Shown: positions 24,991-33,388 of the stretch, one piece after another | How positions within the stretch are numbered: the first letter of the stretch is position 1 | Layout: each line of letters starts with the position of its first letter | Assembly (NCBI GenBank): GCA_035695825.1 | Contig: DASRRH010000001.1 | Span: 1 to 64,000, forward strand | Reading direction: 5' to 3' | From: JAKEFM01 sp035695825 | GTDB taxonomy: Bacteria > Planctomycetota > UBA1135 > JAKEFM01 | Length of the DNA stretch: 64,000 bases | Position numbers and translations under genes: made by a program | The notes under the pieces: model-generated | The model's input: the letters and a program-made list of their open reading frames with translations, nothing else | Database searches by the model: none | What the model was told of the DNA's origin: nothing

Positions 24991-25830
24991 CTACTGGATG
25001 GTCCGGACCATCGAGTTCGACAGGTCGAGGGTCCCGTCCGTGTTGAGCTCCACCGCTTGGGTGTAGATCTGGGCTCCCAGCGCGCCGAGGGGGATGGACT
25101 GGCTGAAGGTCGCCTGTCCCGTGGGCCCCGCGACGAGGTACGCCACGACGAAGATCGGCGGGGTCAGGTTGACGTTCCCGAACGGGGTCGGGAGCGGGCC
25201 CGCCCCGTCGAAGGAGACCCCGATCTGGATCGGGTTCCCGGGCGCCGCCCCGCTGACGGTGAACGTCGCCGTCTGGCCGGCGGCGAGGCTCGCGACCGTG
25301 TAGACCGGGTTCGTCGTGAGGATCCGAACGTCGTCGAGGTGCCACTCGTTCGCGATCGCGCCCTGGTAGTGGAAGGCGAGCCGCACGTTCGGGTTTCCTG
25401 CGTAGGCGTTGAGGCTCACCTGGATCGTCCCCGTCCCCGTCCAGGTCCCCGTCTCCTGGTAGATCTCGGTGTAGCTCGTGCCGTTGTTCGTGGTGACCTT
25501 CACGCCGTTGTAGACCCGGGCGAAGGGGTAGAGCTGGTACTGCTGGCACTGGAAGGTCGCGTTCGTCAATCCCGACAGGTCGATCGAGGGCGACCGGAGG
25601 ATCGTGTTCCGGTAGGACAAGCCGTTGTTGCAATACCAGTCGTACCAGATGTCGGGCGAGCCGTTCGTCAGCCCGGCGCTCTGCCAGTACCAGGTCTCGG
25701 GGAAGCCCATGAAGACCTGGGTCCACGTGGTGGGGAGCCCCGAGCCGAAGGTCTGCTCGAAGAAGACGTTCTGGCCGGGGACCGGACGGGCGAGGAAGAG
25801 GAAGAGAGCGGCCGCGGCGATTCTTTTCAT
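24991..25830 (-). CDS. Exported beta-sandwich protein with the shared Y-x-Q C-terminal module
   Basis: 279 residues. Signal peptide residues 1-19 (MKRIAAAALFLFLARPVPG). Residues 20-175 resemble a MAM/jelly-roll binding domain (FFEQTFGSGLPTTWTQV near the start; LAFHYQGAIANEWHLDDVRI near the end). Residues 176-279 match the module found in four other exported proteins here, with GAQIYTQAVEL near the end. GGAGG precedes the ATG at 7 nt and TAGAAT (25867-25862) lies about 30 nt upstream. A surface or extracellular binding role is likely. Confidence 0.8.
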   Translation of the reverse strand: MKRIAAAALFLFLARPVPGQNVFFEQTFGSGLPTTWTQVFMGFPETWYWQSAGLTNGSPDIWYDWYCNNGLSYRNTILRSPSIDLSGLTNATFQCQQYQLYPFARVYNGVKVTTNNGTSYTEIYQETGTWTGTGTIQVSLNAYAGNPNVRLAFHYQGAIANEWHLDDVRILTTNPVYTVASLAAGQTATFTVSGAAPGNPIQIGVSFDGAGPLPTPFGNVNLTPPIFVVAYLVAGPTGQATFSQSIPLGALGAQIYTQAVELNTDGTLDLSNSMVRTIQ

Positions 25831-25861
25831 GGGGGAGCCTCCCGAGTTGCGTTGGCCGGAG

Positions 25862-25867
25862 ATTCTA
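25862..25867 (-). promoter_or_regulatory. TAGAAT -10-like element of the adhesin-like gene
   Basis: The minus-strand hexamer TAGAAT lies 31 nt before the ATG at 25830. The same hexamer precedes several other genes of this window. No TTGACA-like -35 box is seen. Confidence 0.4.
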
Positions 25868-25979
25868 CGGACGGATCCGTCCGACGGCCTCCCCCCTCCT
25901 CTCGAGTGCCCCTCGGAGGGCGGTCCGCCGACTCCGTCGGCGCGACCCAGGAGGAGTCCACCGCGCTAGGATCGCCCCC

Positions 25980-26045
25980 ATGGACCCAACGCGCCCCCCC
26001 TCGGACGGACCCTCCCCCTCCTGCTCCCCGACCGGCAAGACCTGA
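25980..26045 (+). CDS. Possible 21-residue peptide (leader) gene
   Basis: The ATG stands 7 nt after TAGGAT, the same geometry as the leaderless-looking starts elsewhere. The peptide is Pro/Ser-rich (MDPTRPPSDGPSPSCSPTGK then T) with no signal or membrane segment. It may be a leader peptide of the biotin carboxylase transcript, or the ATG may merely mark its 5' end. Confidence 0.3.
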   Translation: MDPTRPPSDGPSPSCSPTGKT

Positions 26046-26066
26046 GGGATCGGACTCTCGAAGGCC

Positions 26067-26150
26067 GTGCGCCTGCTCCTCGTCGCCCTCGGGGCCGCCG
26101 CCGCGATTCTGCTCATCCGGTCGTTCTTCGGAGGGGGTCCTAAGTCCTGA
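26067..26150 (+). CDS. Possible 27-residue single-span membrane peptide
   Basis: GTG start; the peptide is one hydrophobic span (MRLLLVALGAAAAILLIRSF) then FGGGPKS. The stop codon lies 9 bp before the biotin carboxylase ATG. A lone transmembrane span followed by a charged tail is unlikely by chance in an Arg/Pro-rich frame background, so it is worth listing, but it has no strong Shine-Dalgarno and no recognised family. Confidence 0.35.
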   Translation: MRLLLVALGAAAAILLIRSFFGGGPKS

Positions 26151-26159
26151 CCGGGGACG

Positions 26160-27650
26160 ATGCTGAAGAAGGTCCTCGTCGCGAACCGGGGGGAGATCGC
26201 GCTCCGGGTGGTCCGCACCTGCCGGGAGAGGGGGATCCGGACGGTCGCCGTCTTCTCGGAGGCCGACCGGAGCGCGCTCCACGTGCGCTTCGCCGACGAG
26301 GCGGTCGAGATCGGGCCCGCCCCGCCGCGGGAGTCCTACCTCCGGATCGACCGGATCCTCGAGGCTGCGAAGCGGACGGGGGCGGACTCGGTCCACCCGG
26401 GCTACGGCTTCCTCGCCCAGAACGCGGAGTTCGCGGAGGCGTGCGAGGGGGCCGGGCTCGTGTTCGTCGGGCCGCCCCCTTCGGCGATGCGGGCGATGGG
26501 GGACAAGGTCTCCTCGAGGAGGACCATGGTCGCGGCCGGGGTGCCGATCGTGCCCGGGACCGTCGATCCGGTCGCGACCCCCGAGGAGGCCGCACGCGTC
26601 GCCGAGGGGATCGGCTATCCCGTGGCGCTGAAGGCGGTGGGAGGGGGAGGAGGGAAGGGGATCCGCCGGGTCGCCCGCGCGGCGGAGATCGCCTCCTCCT
26701 TCCGCACGGCCTCGGGGGAGGCGGCGGCGGCGTTCGGGGACGGCCGGCTCTACGTCGAGAAGTACCTCGAAGCGCCCCGGCACGTCGAGGTGCAGGTCCT
26801 CGCGGACGCGCAGGGGGCGTGCGTGTCGCTCGGGGAGAGGGAGTGCACGATCCAGCGCCGCCACCAGAAGCTGATCGAGGAGACCCCCTCGCCGGCGATC
26901 GACGAGGGGACGCGCCGCGCGATCGAGGAGGCGGCCGTGCGCGCGGCGAAGGCGGTGGGGTACCGCAACGCCGGGACCGTCGAGTTCCTCTTCCAGGACG
27001 GGGCGTTCCACTTCCTCGAGATGAACACGAGGCTCCAGGTCGAGCACCCGGTGACGGAGATGGCGACGGGCCTCGACATCGTGGCGGAGCAGCTCCGGAT
27101 CGCGGCCGGGGAGCCGCTCGGGTACGAATCGGTCGCCCGCCGCGGCCACGCGATCGAGGTCCGGGTGAACGCCGAGGACCCCGAGGCGGGCTTCGCCCCC
27201 TCGGCGGGGGTCGTGCGCAACCTCCGGCTCCCCGCGGGGCCGTTCGTCCGGACCGATTCGGCCCTGTACCGCGGCCTCGAGGTGACGCTCCACTACGACC
27301 CGATCCTCGCGAAGGTGATCGCGTGGGCTCCGACGAGGGCCGAGGCGATCGCGCGGATGGAGCGCGCCCTCCAGGAGCTGCACGTCGGAGGGGTGCGGAC
27401 GGGAGGGCCCTTCGCGCTCCGGGTGCTCCGGGACCCCGCCTTCCGCCGCGGGGAGTTCGACACCCACTTCCTCGAGCGGTTCGCTCCGCCCGCCGACCCG
27501 TCGCGGGAGGAGGTCGTCGCCCTCCTCGCCGCGGCGGTCGCGAAGGGGGCGCGGGAACGCCTCGGCGCCGCCGACGGAAGCGAGCGGGAGGCGCTCTCCC
27601 CCTGGACGCTCCTTGGCCGGTGGCAGCGGATGCGGGGCCGGCCCCGTTGA
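26160..27650 (+). CDS. accC: Biotin carboxylase subunit of an acyl-CoA carboxylase
   Basis: 496 residues. It carboxylates the biotin of the carrier protein with ATP and bicarbonate. All three ATP-grasp parts are present: LVANRGEIALRVVRTCRE at the N-terminus, the glycine-rich loop GGGGGKGIR, ERECTIQRRHQKLIEE, FLEMNTRLQVEHPVTEM with catalytic Glu, Asn and Arg, and the C-terminal lobe with EVRVNAED. It is about 45 residues longer than E. coli AccC, as is usual in alpha subunits of propionyl-CoA-type carboxylases. The carrier gene overlaps by four bases (TTGA). The carboxyltransferase partner is probably the one encoded at 6178. Confidence 0.93.
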   Translation: MLKKVLVANRGEIALRVVRTCRERGIRTVAVFSEADRSALHVRFADEAVEIGPAPPRESYLRIDRILEAAKRTGADSVHPGYGFLAQNAEFAEACEGAGLVFVGPPPSAMRAMGDKVSSRRTMVAAGVPIVPGTVDPVATPEEAARVAEGIGYPVALKAVGGGGGKGIRRVARAAEIASSFRTASGEAAAAFGDGRLYVEKYLEAPRHVEVQVLADAQGACVSLGERECTIQRRHQKLIEETPSPAIDEGTRRAIEEAAVRAAKAVGYRNAGTVEFLFQDGAFHFLEMNTRLQVEHPVTEMATGLDIVAEQLRIAAGEPLGYESVARRGHAIEVRVNAEDPEAGFAPSAGVVRNLRLPAGPFVRTDSALYRGLEVTLHYDPILAKVIAWAPTRAEAIARMERALQELHVGGVRTGGPFALRVLRDPAFRRGEFDTHFLERFAPPADPSREEVVALLAAAVAKGARERLGAADGSEREALSPWTLLGRWQRMRGRPR

Positions 27651-28177
27651 GGTTCTACGTCGAGGTCAACGGCCGGGAGCGGGAGGTCCTCCTCGAGGGG
27701 GAGGGGGAGGAGATCCGGGCCACGGTCGACGGGAAGGCCCACCGCCTCGTGCTCCGGGAGGTCGACGGGCTCGGCCAGTTCGCGGCGCTCGTCGACGGCG
27801 CCTCCTTCGCGGTCTCCGTCGACGGGGAGGGGGAGGGGCGGCTCCGGATCGGTCTCGAGGGGGAGGGGTACGCCGTCTCGGTCGAGGACGAGCGCGAGCG
27901 CGCCTCCCACGCGGCGGAGGCGCGCGCCGACGACGCGGGGCCCCGCATCGTCCGGAGCGTGATCCCCGGGATCGTCGTCGCGCTCCTCGCGAAGGAGGGG
28001 GAGGAGGTCGAGGCCGACGCCCCCCTCCTCCTCCTCGAGGCGATGAAGATGCAGAACGAGATCCGGGCGCCGGCCGCCGGGCGCCTCGAGCGCTTCCACG
28101 TCCGGCCGGGGGAGACGGTCGGGGCGGGCGCCCCCCTCGCCACGCTGACTCCGACCAAGGCCGGGATTCCGGGCTAG
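27647..28177 (+). CDS. Biotin carrier subunit with a BT-like N-terminal domain
   Basis: 176 residues. The C-terminal 75 residues are a biotinyl domain with the attachment site LEAMKMQNE, lysine being the biotinylated residue, and a PG-x-V motif before it. Residues 1-90 (FYVEVNGREREVLLEG.., VDGKAHRLVLREVDG) look like the short beta-rich BT linker domain that joins carboxylase and carrier in single-chain alpha subunits. Here the alpha subunit is split into two genes. TTG is taken as start because it overlaps the upstream stop as TTGA, the same geometry as at 60993 and 63410. Confidence 0.88.
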   Translation: MRFYVEVNGREREVLLEGEGEEIRATVDGKAHRLVLREVDGLGQFAALVDGASFAVSVDGEGEGRLRIGLEGEGYAVSVEDERERASHAAEARADDAGPRIVRSVIPGIVVALLAKEGEEVEADAPLLLLEAMKMQNEIRAPAAGRLERFHVRPGETVGAGAPLATLTPTKAGIPG

Positions 28178-28270
28178 ACTTCCACCGTTCCCCGCGGAGT
28201 TGCCCCGGACTCCGACAATCGCGGGAAACCTGGGTTAGACTTCCCCTGTCCCCCGGCGGAAGTTCCCCCC
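28171..28270 (+). repeat. Two imperfect direct repeats with TAGACT, upstream of the beta-helix gene
   Basis: GGGCTAGACTTCC.. (from 28171) and GGGTTAGACTTCC.. (from 28232) begin two copies of about 37 bp, each followed by a C-rich stretch and a CGGAGTT/CGGAAGTT block. The first copy runs through the stop codon of the carrier gene. The TAGACT hexamers could be tandem -10 elements for the gene at 28303, or the repeats could bind a regulator. Confidence 0.5.
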
Positions 28271-28302
28271 GCCAGAGTCTCCCCGAAAGAAAGGTCCCGG
28301 CG

Positions 28303-29814
28303 ATGCGCATCGCCTCATGTCTCGCTCTCCTTCTCGCGGCTCCGGCCGCCTCGGCCGCCGACTACTACGTGAACGCCGCGACGGGAAACGACGCGACGGG
28401 TCTCGGCTCGCTCGCCAGTCCCTGGAAGACGATCACCCACGCCCTGGCGCAGGTGCCCGGGCCGGGGGACGCGATCCACGTCGCGGCGGGAATCCACAAC
28501 CTCGCCCTCGGGGAGGTCTTCCCCCTCACGATGAAGCCGGGGGTCCACCTGATCGGGGCGGGCCTCGCGCTCACCCTGGTCGACGCCCTCGGCGTGGCGG
28601 TCCCGGCGGTCCGGTTCGAGACGGTCCCCTTCTCGACGCCGACCCGCCTCGAGGGGATCCGGATCTCGAACACCGGAGGCGCCGCCGTGCGCGTGGCGAC
28701 CCCCGACGGCTCGGGGATCCTGGTATCGCGCTGCTCGCTCCTCGGCAATTCGATCGGCCTGCGGGTCGAGGCGGGGACCGCCGCCGTCGGCGCGACGTTG
28801 CGCCAGAACTTCATCGGCTTCAACTTCACGAACGTGTTCCTGGTGGGAGGGACCCCCGGGACCACGACGGCGGCGAGCTTCGACCGCAACTGGATCACCC
28901 TCTCCTCGACGCAGGGGGTGACCGCCTTCGCGGCCGCGGGGGGCGCCGTCTCGGCGAAATTCCTCGGGGACCGCATCGAGTCGTGCCTCGACGTCGGGCT
29001 CTTCGCCGCGGCCTCGAGCGGCTCGGTCGTGCTGAGCACGTCGAGCCTGACCGTCTTCCACCAGGCGAGCAAGGGGATCGACATCTCGACCACGGGGGGG
29101 GGCTCCTGCTCCGTGTCGATCGACCACGCGACGATCGCCGACAACACGGGGGCGGGGGTGTCCGCCTCGGGCTCCGCCGCGGTGACCGTCTCGAACTCGA
29201 TCGTGCGGGGGAACGCGAGCGGGGACTTCGCCGGGGTTCCCGTCTCCTCGGTCCTCAACTGCGTCGTCGGCCCTGGGCCGTACGCCGGCCAGAACGGGAA
29301 CCTCGCGGTCGACCCCCTCTTCGTGAACCCCGCCGCCGACGACTACCAGATCCAGCAGGGCTCCCCCTGCATCGACACCGCCCTGGCCGGGCCCGCGACC
29401 CGCGACGCCTACGGGGACTCCCGCCCCCTCGACGGGAACCTCGACGGCCTCGTGGCGCCCGACATCGGCTCCGACGAGTACGCCCACGCGCACGTCGCGA
29501 TCACCGGCACGGTGTCCGTCGGGGGGACCTTCAACTTCCTCCTCACGGGCTCCCCCGGCGTCTTCGTCCAGCACTCCTTCTCCTTCTCCGAAGGGGCGCT
29601 CCCGATCCCCTACTGGGGGACCGCCTTCGTCGGCTTCCCCGTCTTCACCCTCGGCGGGATCGCGGGCTTCCCGCCCACGACGATCCCCGTCACGCTCCCG
29701 AACGACCCGTCCCTCGCGGGGCTCGTGATCTACATCCAGTCCGTCGGATCGACCCTCGTCGGGGGGAACCTGCGCGGCTCCCTCGGGAACGTCCTCCGCT
29801 TCGAGGTCTACTAA
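28303..29814 (+). CDS. Exported right-handed beta-helix protein with the shared C-terminal module
   Basis: 503 residues. Signal peptide MRIASCLALLLAAPAASA, then DYYVNAATGNDATGLGSLAS, the opening typical of DUF1565 beta-helix proteins. Irregular parallel beta-helix turns follow (for example TRLEGIRISNTGGAAVRV and SIDHATIADNTGAGVSAS), ending near DPLFVNPAADDYQI and DIGSDEY. Residues 400-503 form the shared module with AGLVIYIQSVG near the end. Such proteins bind or cleave polysaccharides; no clear catalytic set is visible. AAAGG lies 8 nt before the ATG. Confidence 0.85.
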   Translation: MRIASCLALLLAAPAASAADYYVNAATGNDATGLGSLASPWKTITHALAQVPGPGDAIHVAAGIHNLALGEVFPLTMKPGVHLIGAGLALTLVDALGVAVPAVRFETVPFSTPTRLEGIRISNTGGAAVRVATPDGSGILVSRCSLLGNSIGLRVEAGTAAVGATLRQNFIGFNFTNVFLVGGTPGTTTAASFDRNWITLSSTQGVTAFAAAGGAVSAKFLGDRIESCLDVGLFAAASSGSVVLSTSSLTVFHQASKGIDISTTGGGSCSVSIDHATIADNTGAGVSASGSAAVTVSNSIVRGNASGDFAGVPVSSVLNCVVGPGPYAGQNGNLAVDPLFVNPAADDYQIQQGSPCIDTALAGPATRDAYGDSRPLDGNLDGLVAPDIGSDEYAHAHVAITGTVSVGGTFNFLLTGSPGVFVQHSFSFSEGALPIPYWGTAFVGFPVFTLGGIAGFPPTTIPVTLPNDPSLAGLVIYIQSVGSTLVGGNLRGSLGNVLRFEVY

Positions 29815-29882
29815 GAGCCGATCCCAGAACCCTGCCTGGCTTCGGCCGGCTGCGGAGGCGCCCGGCTTCGTTGGGCCTCCTC

Positions 29883-29906
29883 GGCGTATCTCCCGAGAGA
29901 TACGCC
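29883..29906. terminator. Perfect 10-bp hairpin between convergent genes, likely bidirectional terminator
   Basis: GGCGTATCTC-CCGA-GAGATACGCC lies between the stop of the beta-helix gene (29814) and the stop of the converging parvulin gene (29992). The perfect stem in an otherwise gene-free 177-bp gap supports a terminator for both strands, although no T-run is present. It could equally be a dispersed palindromic repeat. Confidence 0.55.
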
Positions 29907-29991
29907 TGCGTCTGCCCGCCTCGCCGGATCGCTTCCTCGCTCGGCCTCGGGCCGACGGCCGAGTTCTGGGACCGGCTCTAACCCCGGCGGG

Positions 29992-31140
29992 CTACCGCGG
30001 CTTCAGGTAGCGGGGGGGGACGGCGTTCGTGTAGGAGGGATCGACGACCTCGACCTTGGCCTCGTCGGCGAGGCGGTTGAGCGTCTGGTAGAAGTTCGGG
30101 TCGCGCGGGTCGAAGGCGAGGAGGATGTAGCGCGCCCGCACGCGATCCAGGGCGGGCTTCTCCCCCTTCAGGACCTCGTCCACCCGGAGGAGGTTCAGCC
30201 CGAAGGGGGTCCAGAAGGGGGCCGAGGCCTTCCCCTTCTCCGTGGTGAAGGCGACGCGGGCGAAGGGGAGCTTGAAGTCCTCGCGGCCGAACTGGCCGAG
30301 GTCTCCCCCGTTCGGGGCGGTCGTGCGGTCGTCGGAGTTCGCCTTCGCCAGCTCCGCGAAGTCCTTCCCGCTCGCGAGGTCGGCGCGGATCTTCTCGGCC
30401 TTCGCCTGGAGCGCGTCGGCCTTGTCCTTGTACTGGGCGAGGACGATCTTGACGGGGAGGAGGGCGCGGTCGAGGGCGTCGCGGATGAGGAGCCCGTCGG
30501 GGCCGGAGGAGTAGGTGCGCTGGTACGCGACGAGGTCGTCGATCTCCCCCTTGCGGACGTCGAGCCCCTTCACCCGGAGGACGACCCGGTCCGCGCCCGC
30601 GAGCGCCTCGGGGGGGAGCTGCGGCACGGGGCGCTCGACGTGGATCGCGGCCGCGGGGACCGAGGCGGGGGGAGCGACGGGGGTGTCCCCCGGGACGGGA
30701 GGGTTCCCCTGCGCCGGTCCGGCCGGAATGGGGGGGGAGGGAGGCAGGGGGGAGGGGGAGCGGGGCGGGGCGTCGGGGAGCTTGACCCTGCCGTACTCGG
30801 GCTTCCGCGCCCCGAGGTCCTTCGCGAGGAGCGACCCTGCCTCCCGGAACTTCAGGTCCGAGCGCAGATTCTTGAGCGAGGCGCGGAGGTCCGATACGAG
30901 GCCCTCGAGGACCTCGACCTCCTTCTCGGGAGAGAGGCCGGGGGCGCGCGCGGCCGGCGCCCGGCCGTTGGGCGCGGCGGGGGGGGTCCGGCTCCGGAGC
31001 TGGTCGAGCTCCCCCGCGATCTCCTGGAGAGCGGCGCGGAGCTCGGAGAGCCGTCCGGCGAGGGAGGGCTGCGTCGCCTGCGCGGGGTCCCCTCCCGCGA
31101 GGAGCCCGAAGACCAGAGTCAGGGCGGCGGGCGAGGGCAT
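29992..31140 (-). CDS. Exported parvulin-type (PpiC/SurA-like) peptidyl-prolyl isomerase
   Basis: 382 residues. Short signal sequence (MPSPAALTLVFGLLAGG), a helical coiled-coil region (about 25-110), a Pro-rich linker, then a SurA-like helical part and a parvulin domain (about 255-340). Its family motifs are DLASGKDFAELAKANSDD, NGGDLGQFGREDF, PFARVAF and a WTPFGLNLLRVDEV block in place of the usual GYHLIKV. It probably folds exported or outer-membrane proteins. TATCAT lies 7 nt before the ATG with no Shine-Dalgarno. A short C-terminal extension follows the parvulin domain. Confidence 0.82.
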   Translation of the reverse strand: MPSPAALTLVFGLLAGGDPAQATQPSLAGRLSELRAALQEIAGELDQLRSRTPPAAPNGRAPAARAPGLSPEKEVEVLEGLVSDLRASLKNLRSDLKFREAGSLLAKDLGARKPEYGRVKLPDAPPRSPSPLPPSPPIPAGPAQGNPPVPGDTPVAPPASVPAAAIHVERPVPQLPPEALAGADRVVLRVKGLDVRKGEIDDLVAYQRTYSSGPDGLLIRDALDRALLPVKIVLAQYKDKADALQAKAEKIRADLASGKDFAELAKANSDDRTTAPNGGDLGQFGREDFKLPFARVAFTTEKGKASAPFWTPFGLNLLRVDEVLKGEKPALDRVRARYILLAFDPRDPNFYQTLNRLADEAKVEVVDPSYTNAVPPRYLKPR

Positions 31141-31191
31141 GGGGGGAATGATAGGAAGCCAGCGCGCGAAGCATCAAGCGCGGCTCCCGCC

Positions 31192-32163
31192 TCAGGGCCG
31201 GCGGGCGAGGGCGGTGGGGCGCTCTTCCCACCGGGCGAAGTGATCGAGGATCCTCCCTCGCAGGTAGGGGAGGAGGAGGGCCGCCGAATAGTGCCCCGTC
31301 GGCACGTCGATCCTCTCGGGGCGGCCGAGGAGCTGCCAGAGGCGCTCCGCGTTCGTCCGGGGGACGACGCGGTCGAAGGCCGCGCGGATGAAGAGGACGC
31401 CCCGGGGGTCGACGTACCGCGCGAGGTGCACGGGGTCCGAGACGAACTCGCGGGCGAGGTCGGCCGCGACGGCCTCCTCGTCGAACCCCGCCTCTCGCCG
31501 CCCGGCGAGGTAGCGCCGGACCTGCTCCTCCGCGGAGCGCCGGACGAGGTCGGAGACGTCGGCCCCGGCGAGGGCGATCACCGCCCGGCGGACGCGGGGC
31601 TCGGCAGCGAGCACGGCGGTGCCGAGGATCCCCCCGAGGCTGATCCCGACGAGCCCGATCCGGTCGGGGTCGGCTCCTCCCGAGGCGATCGCCCAGTCGA
31701 GGAGCAGGCGCGCGTGGGCGACCGAGCGCCGGAAGAGCTCCTCGATCATGCGGCCGTCCTGGTCGGCGGTCAGGATCTCGCAGGGGCGCTCCGCGTGGAG
31801 GGCGGCCATCCCGCGCTCCGCGCAGGCCCGGGCGACGAGCCGCGTGATCGTCCCGTCCCCGCCGAGGATCGGGAGGACCAGGACGAGGGGTCGGGGCGGG
31901 CCGTCGATCGGACCGTAGTACTCGAAGCGCGCGCGTCCCCCGTCGGCGAGGACGAGGGCGCCCGACTGGACGTCGTAGGTGGGCGTCCGCTCGAGCGTCG
32001 TCAGCTCGACCCGCAGCGCGGGGGCGGGAGGGAGGAAGCGGGCCGCGACCGCGTCGGGGAGGCTCTCCGCCGCGCGCGCCACGGTGGGGCGGAGGTGGCG
32101 GCAGCCCGCCAGGAGGACCACGGTCGTCACCATCGCCCGCAGTCTCCCGACGACCGGAGGCAC
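31192..32163 (-). CDS. Alpha/beta-hydrolase lipoprotein
   Basis: 323 residues. The N-terminus MPPVVGRLRAMVTTVVLLAGC gives a lipobox (LLAGC), so it is lipid-anchored outside the cytoplasm. The hydrolase core shows the nucleophile elbow GLVGISLGG, the acid in AAFDRVVP and the histidine in PTGHYSA, in the canonical order. PILGGDGTITR near residue 98 would carry the oxyanion hole. Likely an esterase or lipase-like enzyme of unknown substrate. The GTG start lies one base after the upstream gene's stop, so both belong to one transcript. Confidence 0.8.
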   Translation of the reverse strand: MPPVVGRLRAMVTTVVLLAGCRHLRPTVARAAESLPDAVAARFLPPAPALRVELTTLERTPTYDVQSGALVLADGGRARFEYYGPIDGPPRPLVLVLPILGGDGTITRLVARACAERGMAALHAERPCEILTADQDGRMIEELFRRSVAHARLLLDWAIASGGADPDRIGLVGISLGGILGTAVLAAEPRVRRAVIALAGADVSDLVRRSAEEQVRRYLAGRREAGFDEEAVAADLAREFVSDPVHLARYVDPRGVLFIRAAFDRVVPRTNAERLWQLLGRPERIDVPTGHYSAALLLPYLRGRILDHFARWEERPTALARRP

Positions 32164-32164
32164 G

Positions 32165-33214
32165 TCAGAACCGCCGCTCGAAGAAGGCCACGACCCCCCG
32201 GCGCGCGTCGGAGTCGCCCCCGTCGCCGGGCCAGGACGTGAAGAGGGGGATCGTGGCCGAGCCGACCCCCGTCCCCGCGGTCACGCGGATGCGCCAGTCG
32301 CTCCCGACGCGGCGGGTCACCTCGACGCGGCCGGAGGGGCGCGGGTCCGCGTAGTCGACTTCCCCCCGCAAGGCGAATCGGAAGCCCCCGATCGAGCGGC
32401 CGATGCGGACCTTCGCGCGGGTCGGGAAGAAGTCGGCGTCGAGCGGCCCGCCGGAGTAGTGGAGGGAGACCATGCGCGAAGGGGAGCGCATCAGCCCCCC
32501 GCGGGCGCGGAACCGCAGTTCCCCGAGGTCGGTCTCGTGCGCCCCCCCGGTCACCTCCTCGACGACGGTCTCGAGGACGTCGATCCCGCTCTGGGGGAGG
32601 TGCTCCGCTCCCCGGACGACCGGGCCGACGAGGTCCGTCTCGTCGACGGCGTCGCGCAGCCGCGCGGTCACCGTTCCCTTCGCCCGGGCGTGGAGGAAGC
32701 GGGTGCGCTCCTCGAGGTCCTCCTCCCCGGCCGCCAGGGAGAGCGGGTCGTCCGCGTCGGGGGCGGGGAGGTGGAAGCGGTCGAGGAGGCGGAGGAAGGC
32801 GAAGTTCGAGCGCGCGTCCTCGTCCCGCGCCATTCCGCGCCCGATCCGCTCGAGCGTGTCGGCCGGGCCCGGGCGCCGGTCGTACTCGCTCGGGAAGAGG
32901 GAGCGATCGATCGAGGGGGAGGGGGCAGGGGACGGAGGCGCATCGGCGGAGGGGAGAGGGGCGGCCGCGTCGCGCCCCGGCGGCGAGCCCGTCCGGATCC
33001 GGGGAGGGAGCGGGAGGGTCCGCGGCGCGACTCCCGGAACGGGGCGCTCGCGGCTCGGCTCGTCGACGTCGATCAGGTGGAGGCCGAGGACCGCGGCCCC
33101 CGCCTGCGTCCGGGAGGCGAGGATCCCCTCGGGGGACGGGGCGTCTTGCATCCTCCCCGTCTCCGGCGCCGCCTTACACCCGGCGGCGAGGGCGATCCAC
33201 ATCCACGCCCGCAT
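32165..33214 (-). CDS. Lipoprotein with beta-rich C-terminal domain, unknown function
   Basis: 349 residues starting MRAWMWIALAAGC, a clean lipobox. Residues 60-130 are Pro-rich; 150-200 are helical; the last 120 residues alternate in a beta pattern (LRFRARGGL, MVSLHYSGG, AKVRIGRSIGGFRFALRGEVDYADP) and end with a terminal aromatic, FFERRF. Such an ending recalls outer-membrane barrel proteins, but the barrel would be small. ATG 33214 is chosen over upstream candidates because it starts the lipoprotein signal. The upstream 170 bp contain an AT-richer patch (33306-33330) with two GGTTAT boxes on the minus strand, a possible promoter or regulator site. Confidence 0.7.
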   Translation of the reverse strand: MRAWMWIALAAGCKAAPETGRMQDAPSPEGILASRTQAGAAVLGLHLIDVDEPSRERPVPGVAPRTLPLPPRIRTGSPPGRDAAAPLPSADAPPSPAPSPSIDRSLFPSEYDRRPGPADTLERIGRGMARDEDARSNFAFLRLLDRFHLPAPDADDPLSLAAGEEDLEERTRFLHARAKGTVTARLRDAVDETDLVGPVVRGAEHLPQSGIDVLETVVEEVTGGAHETDLGELRFRARGGLMRSPSRMVSLHYSGGPLDADFFPTRAKVRIGRSIGGFRFALRGEVDYADPRPSGRVEVTRRVGSDWRIRVTAGTGVGSATIPLFTSWPGDGGDSDARRGVVAFFERRF

Positions 33215-33388
33215 GCACGAGCCTTTCCGGACGCGGCCCCCGCGTGCCGGTTCTAGGATCGACAGCAACCCGCGCTACCTTGAGCCTCCACCGCCCACCA
33301 ACCTCAATAGCAATAACCTAAAGCATAACCCGGGATCCGCAAGGGGGGATTGCGGGAGCCCGGTGGGGGAGGACGCGCGGGGGAAAGC

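Noticed and set aside
29815..29977. Continuation of protein-like plus-strand frame past the beta-helix stop
   Set aside because: The beta-helix gene ends cleanly at 29814; the following frame shows no domain and lies over the hairpin.
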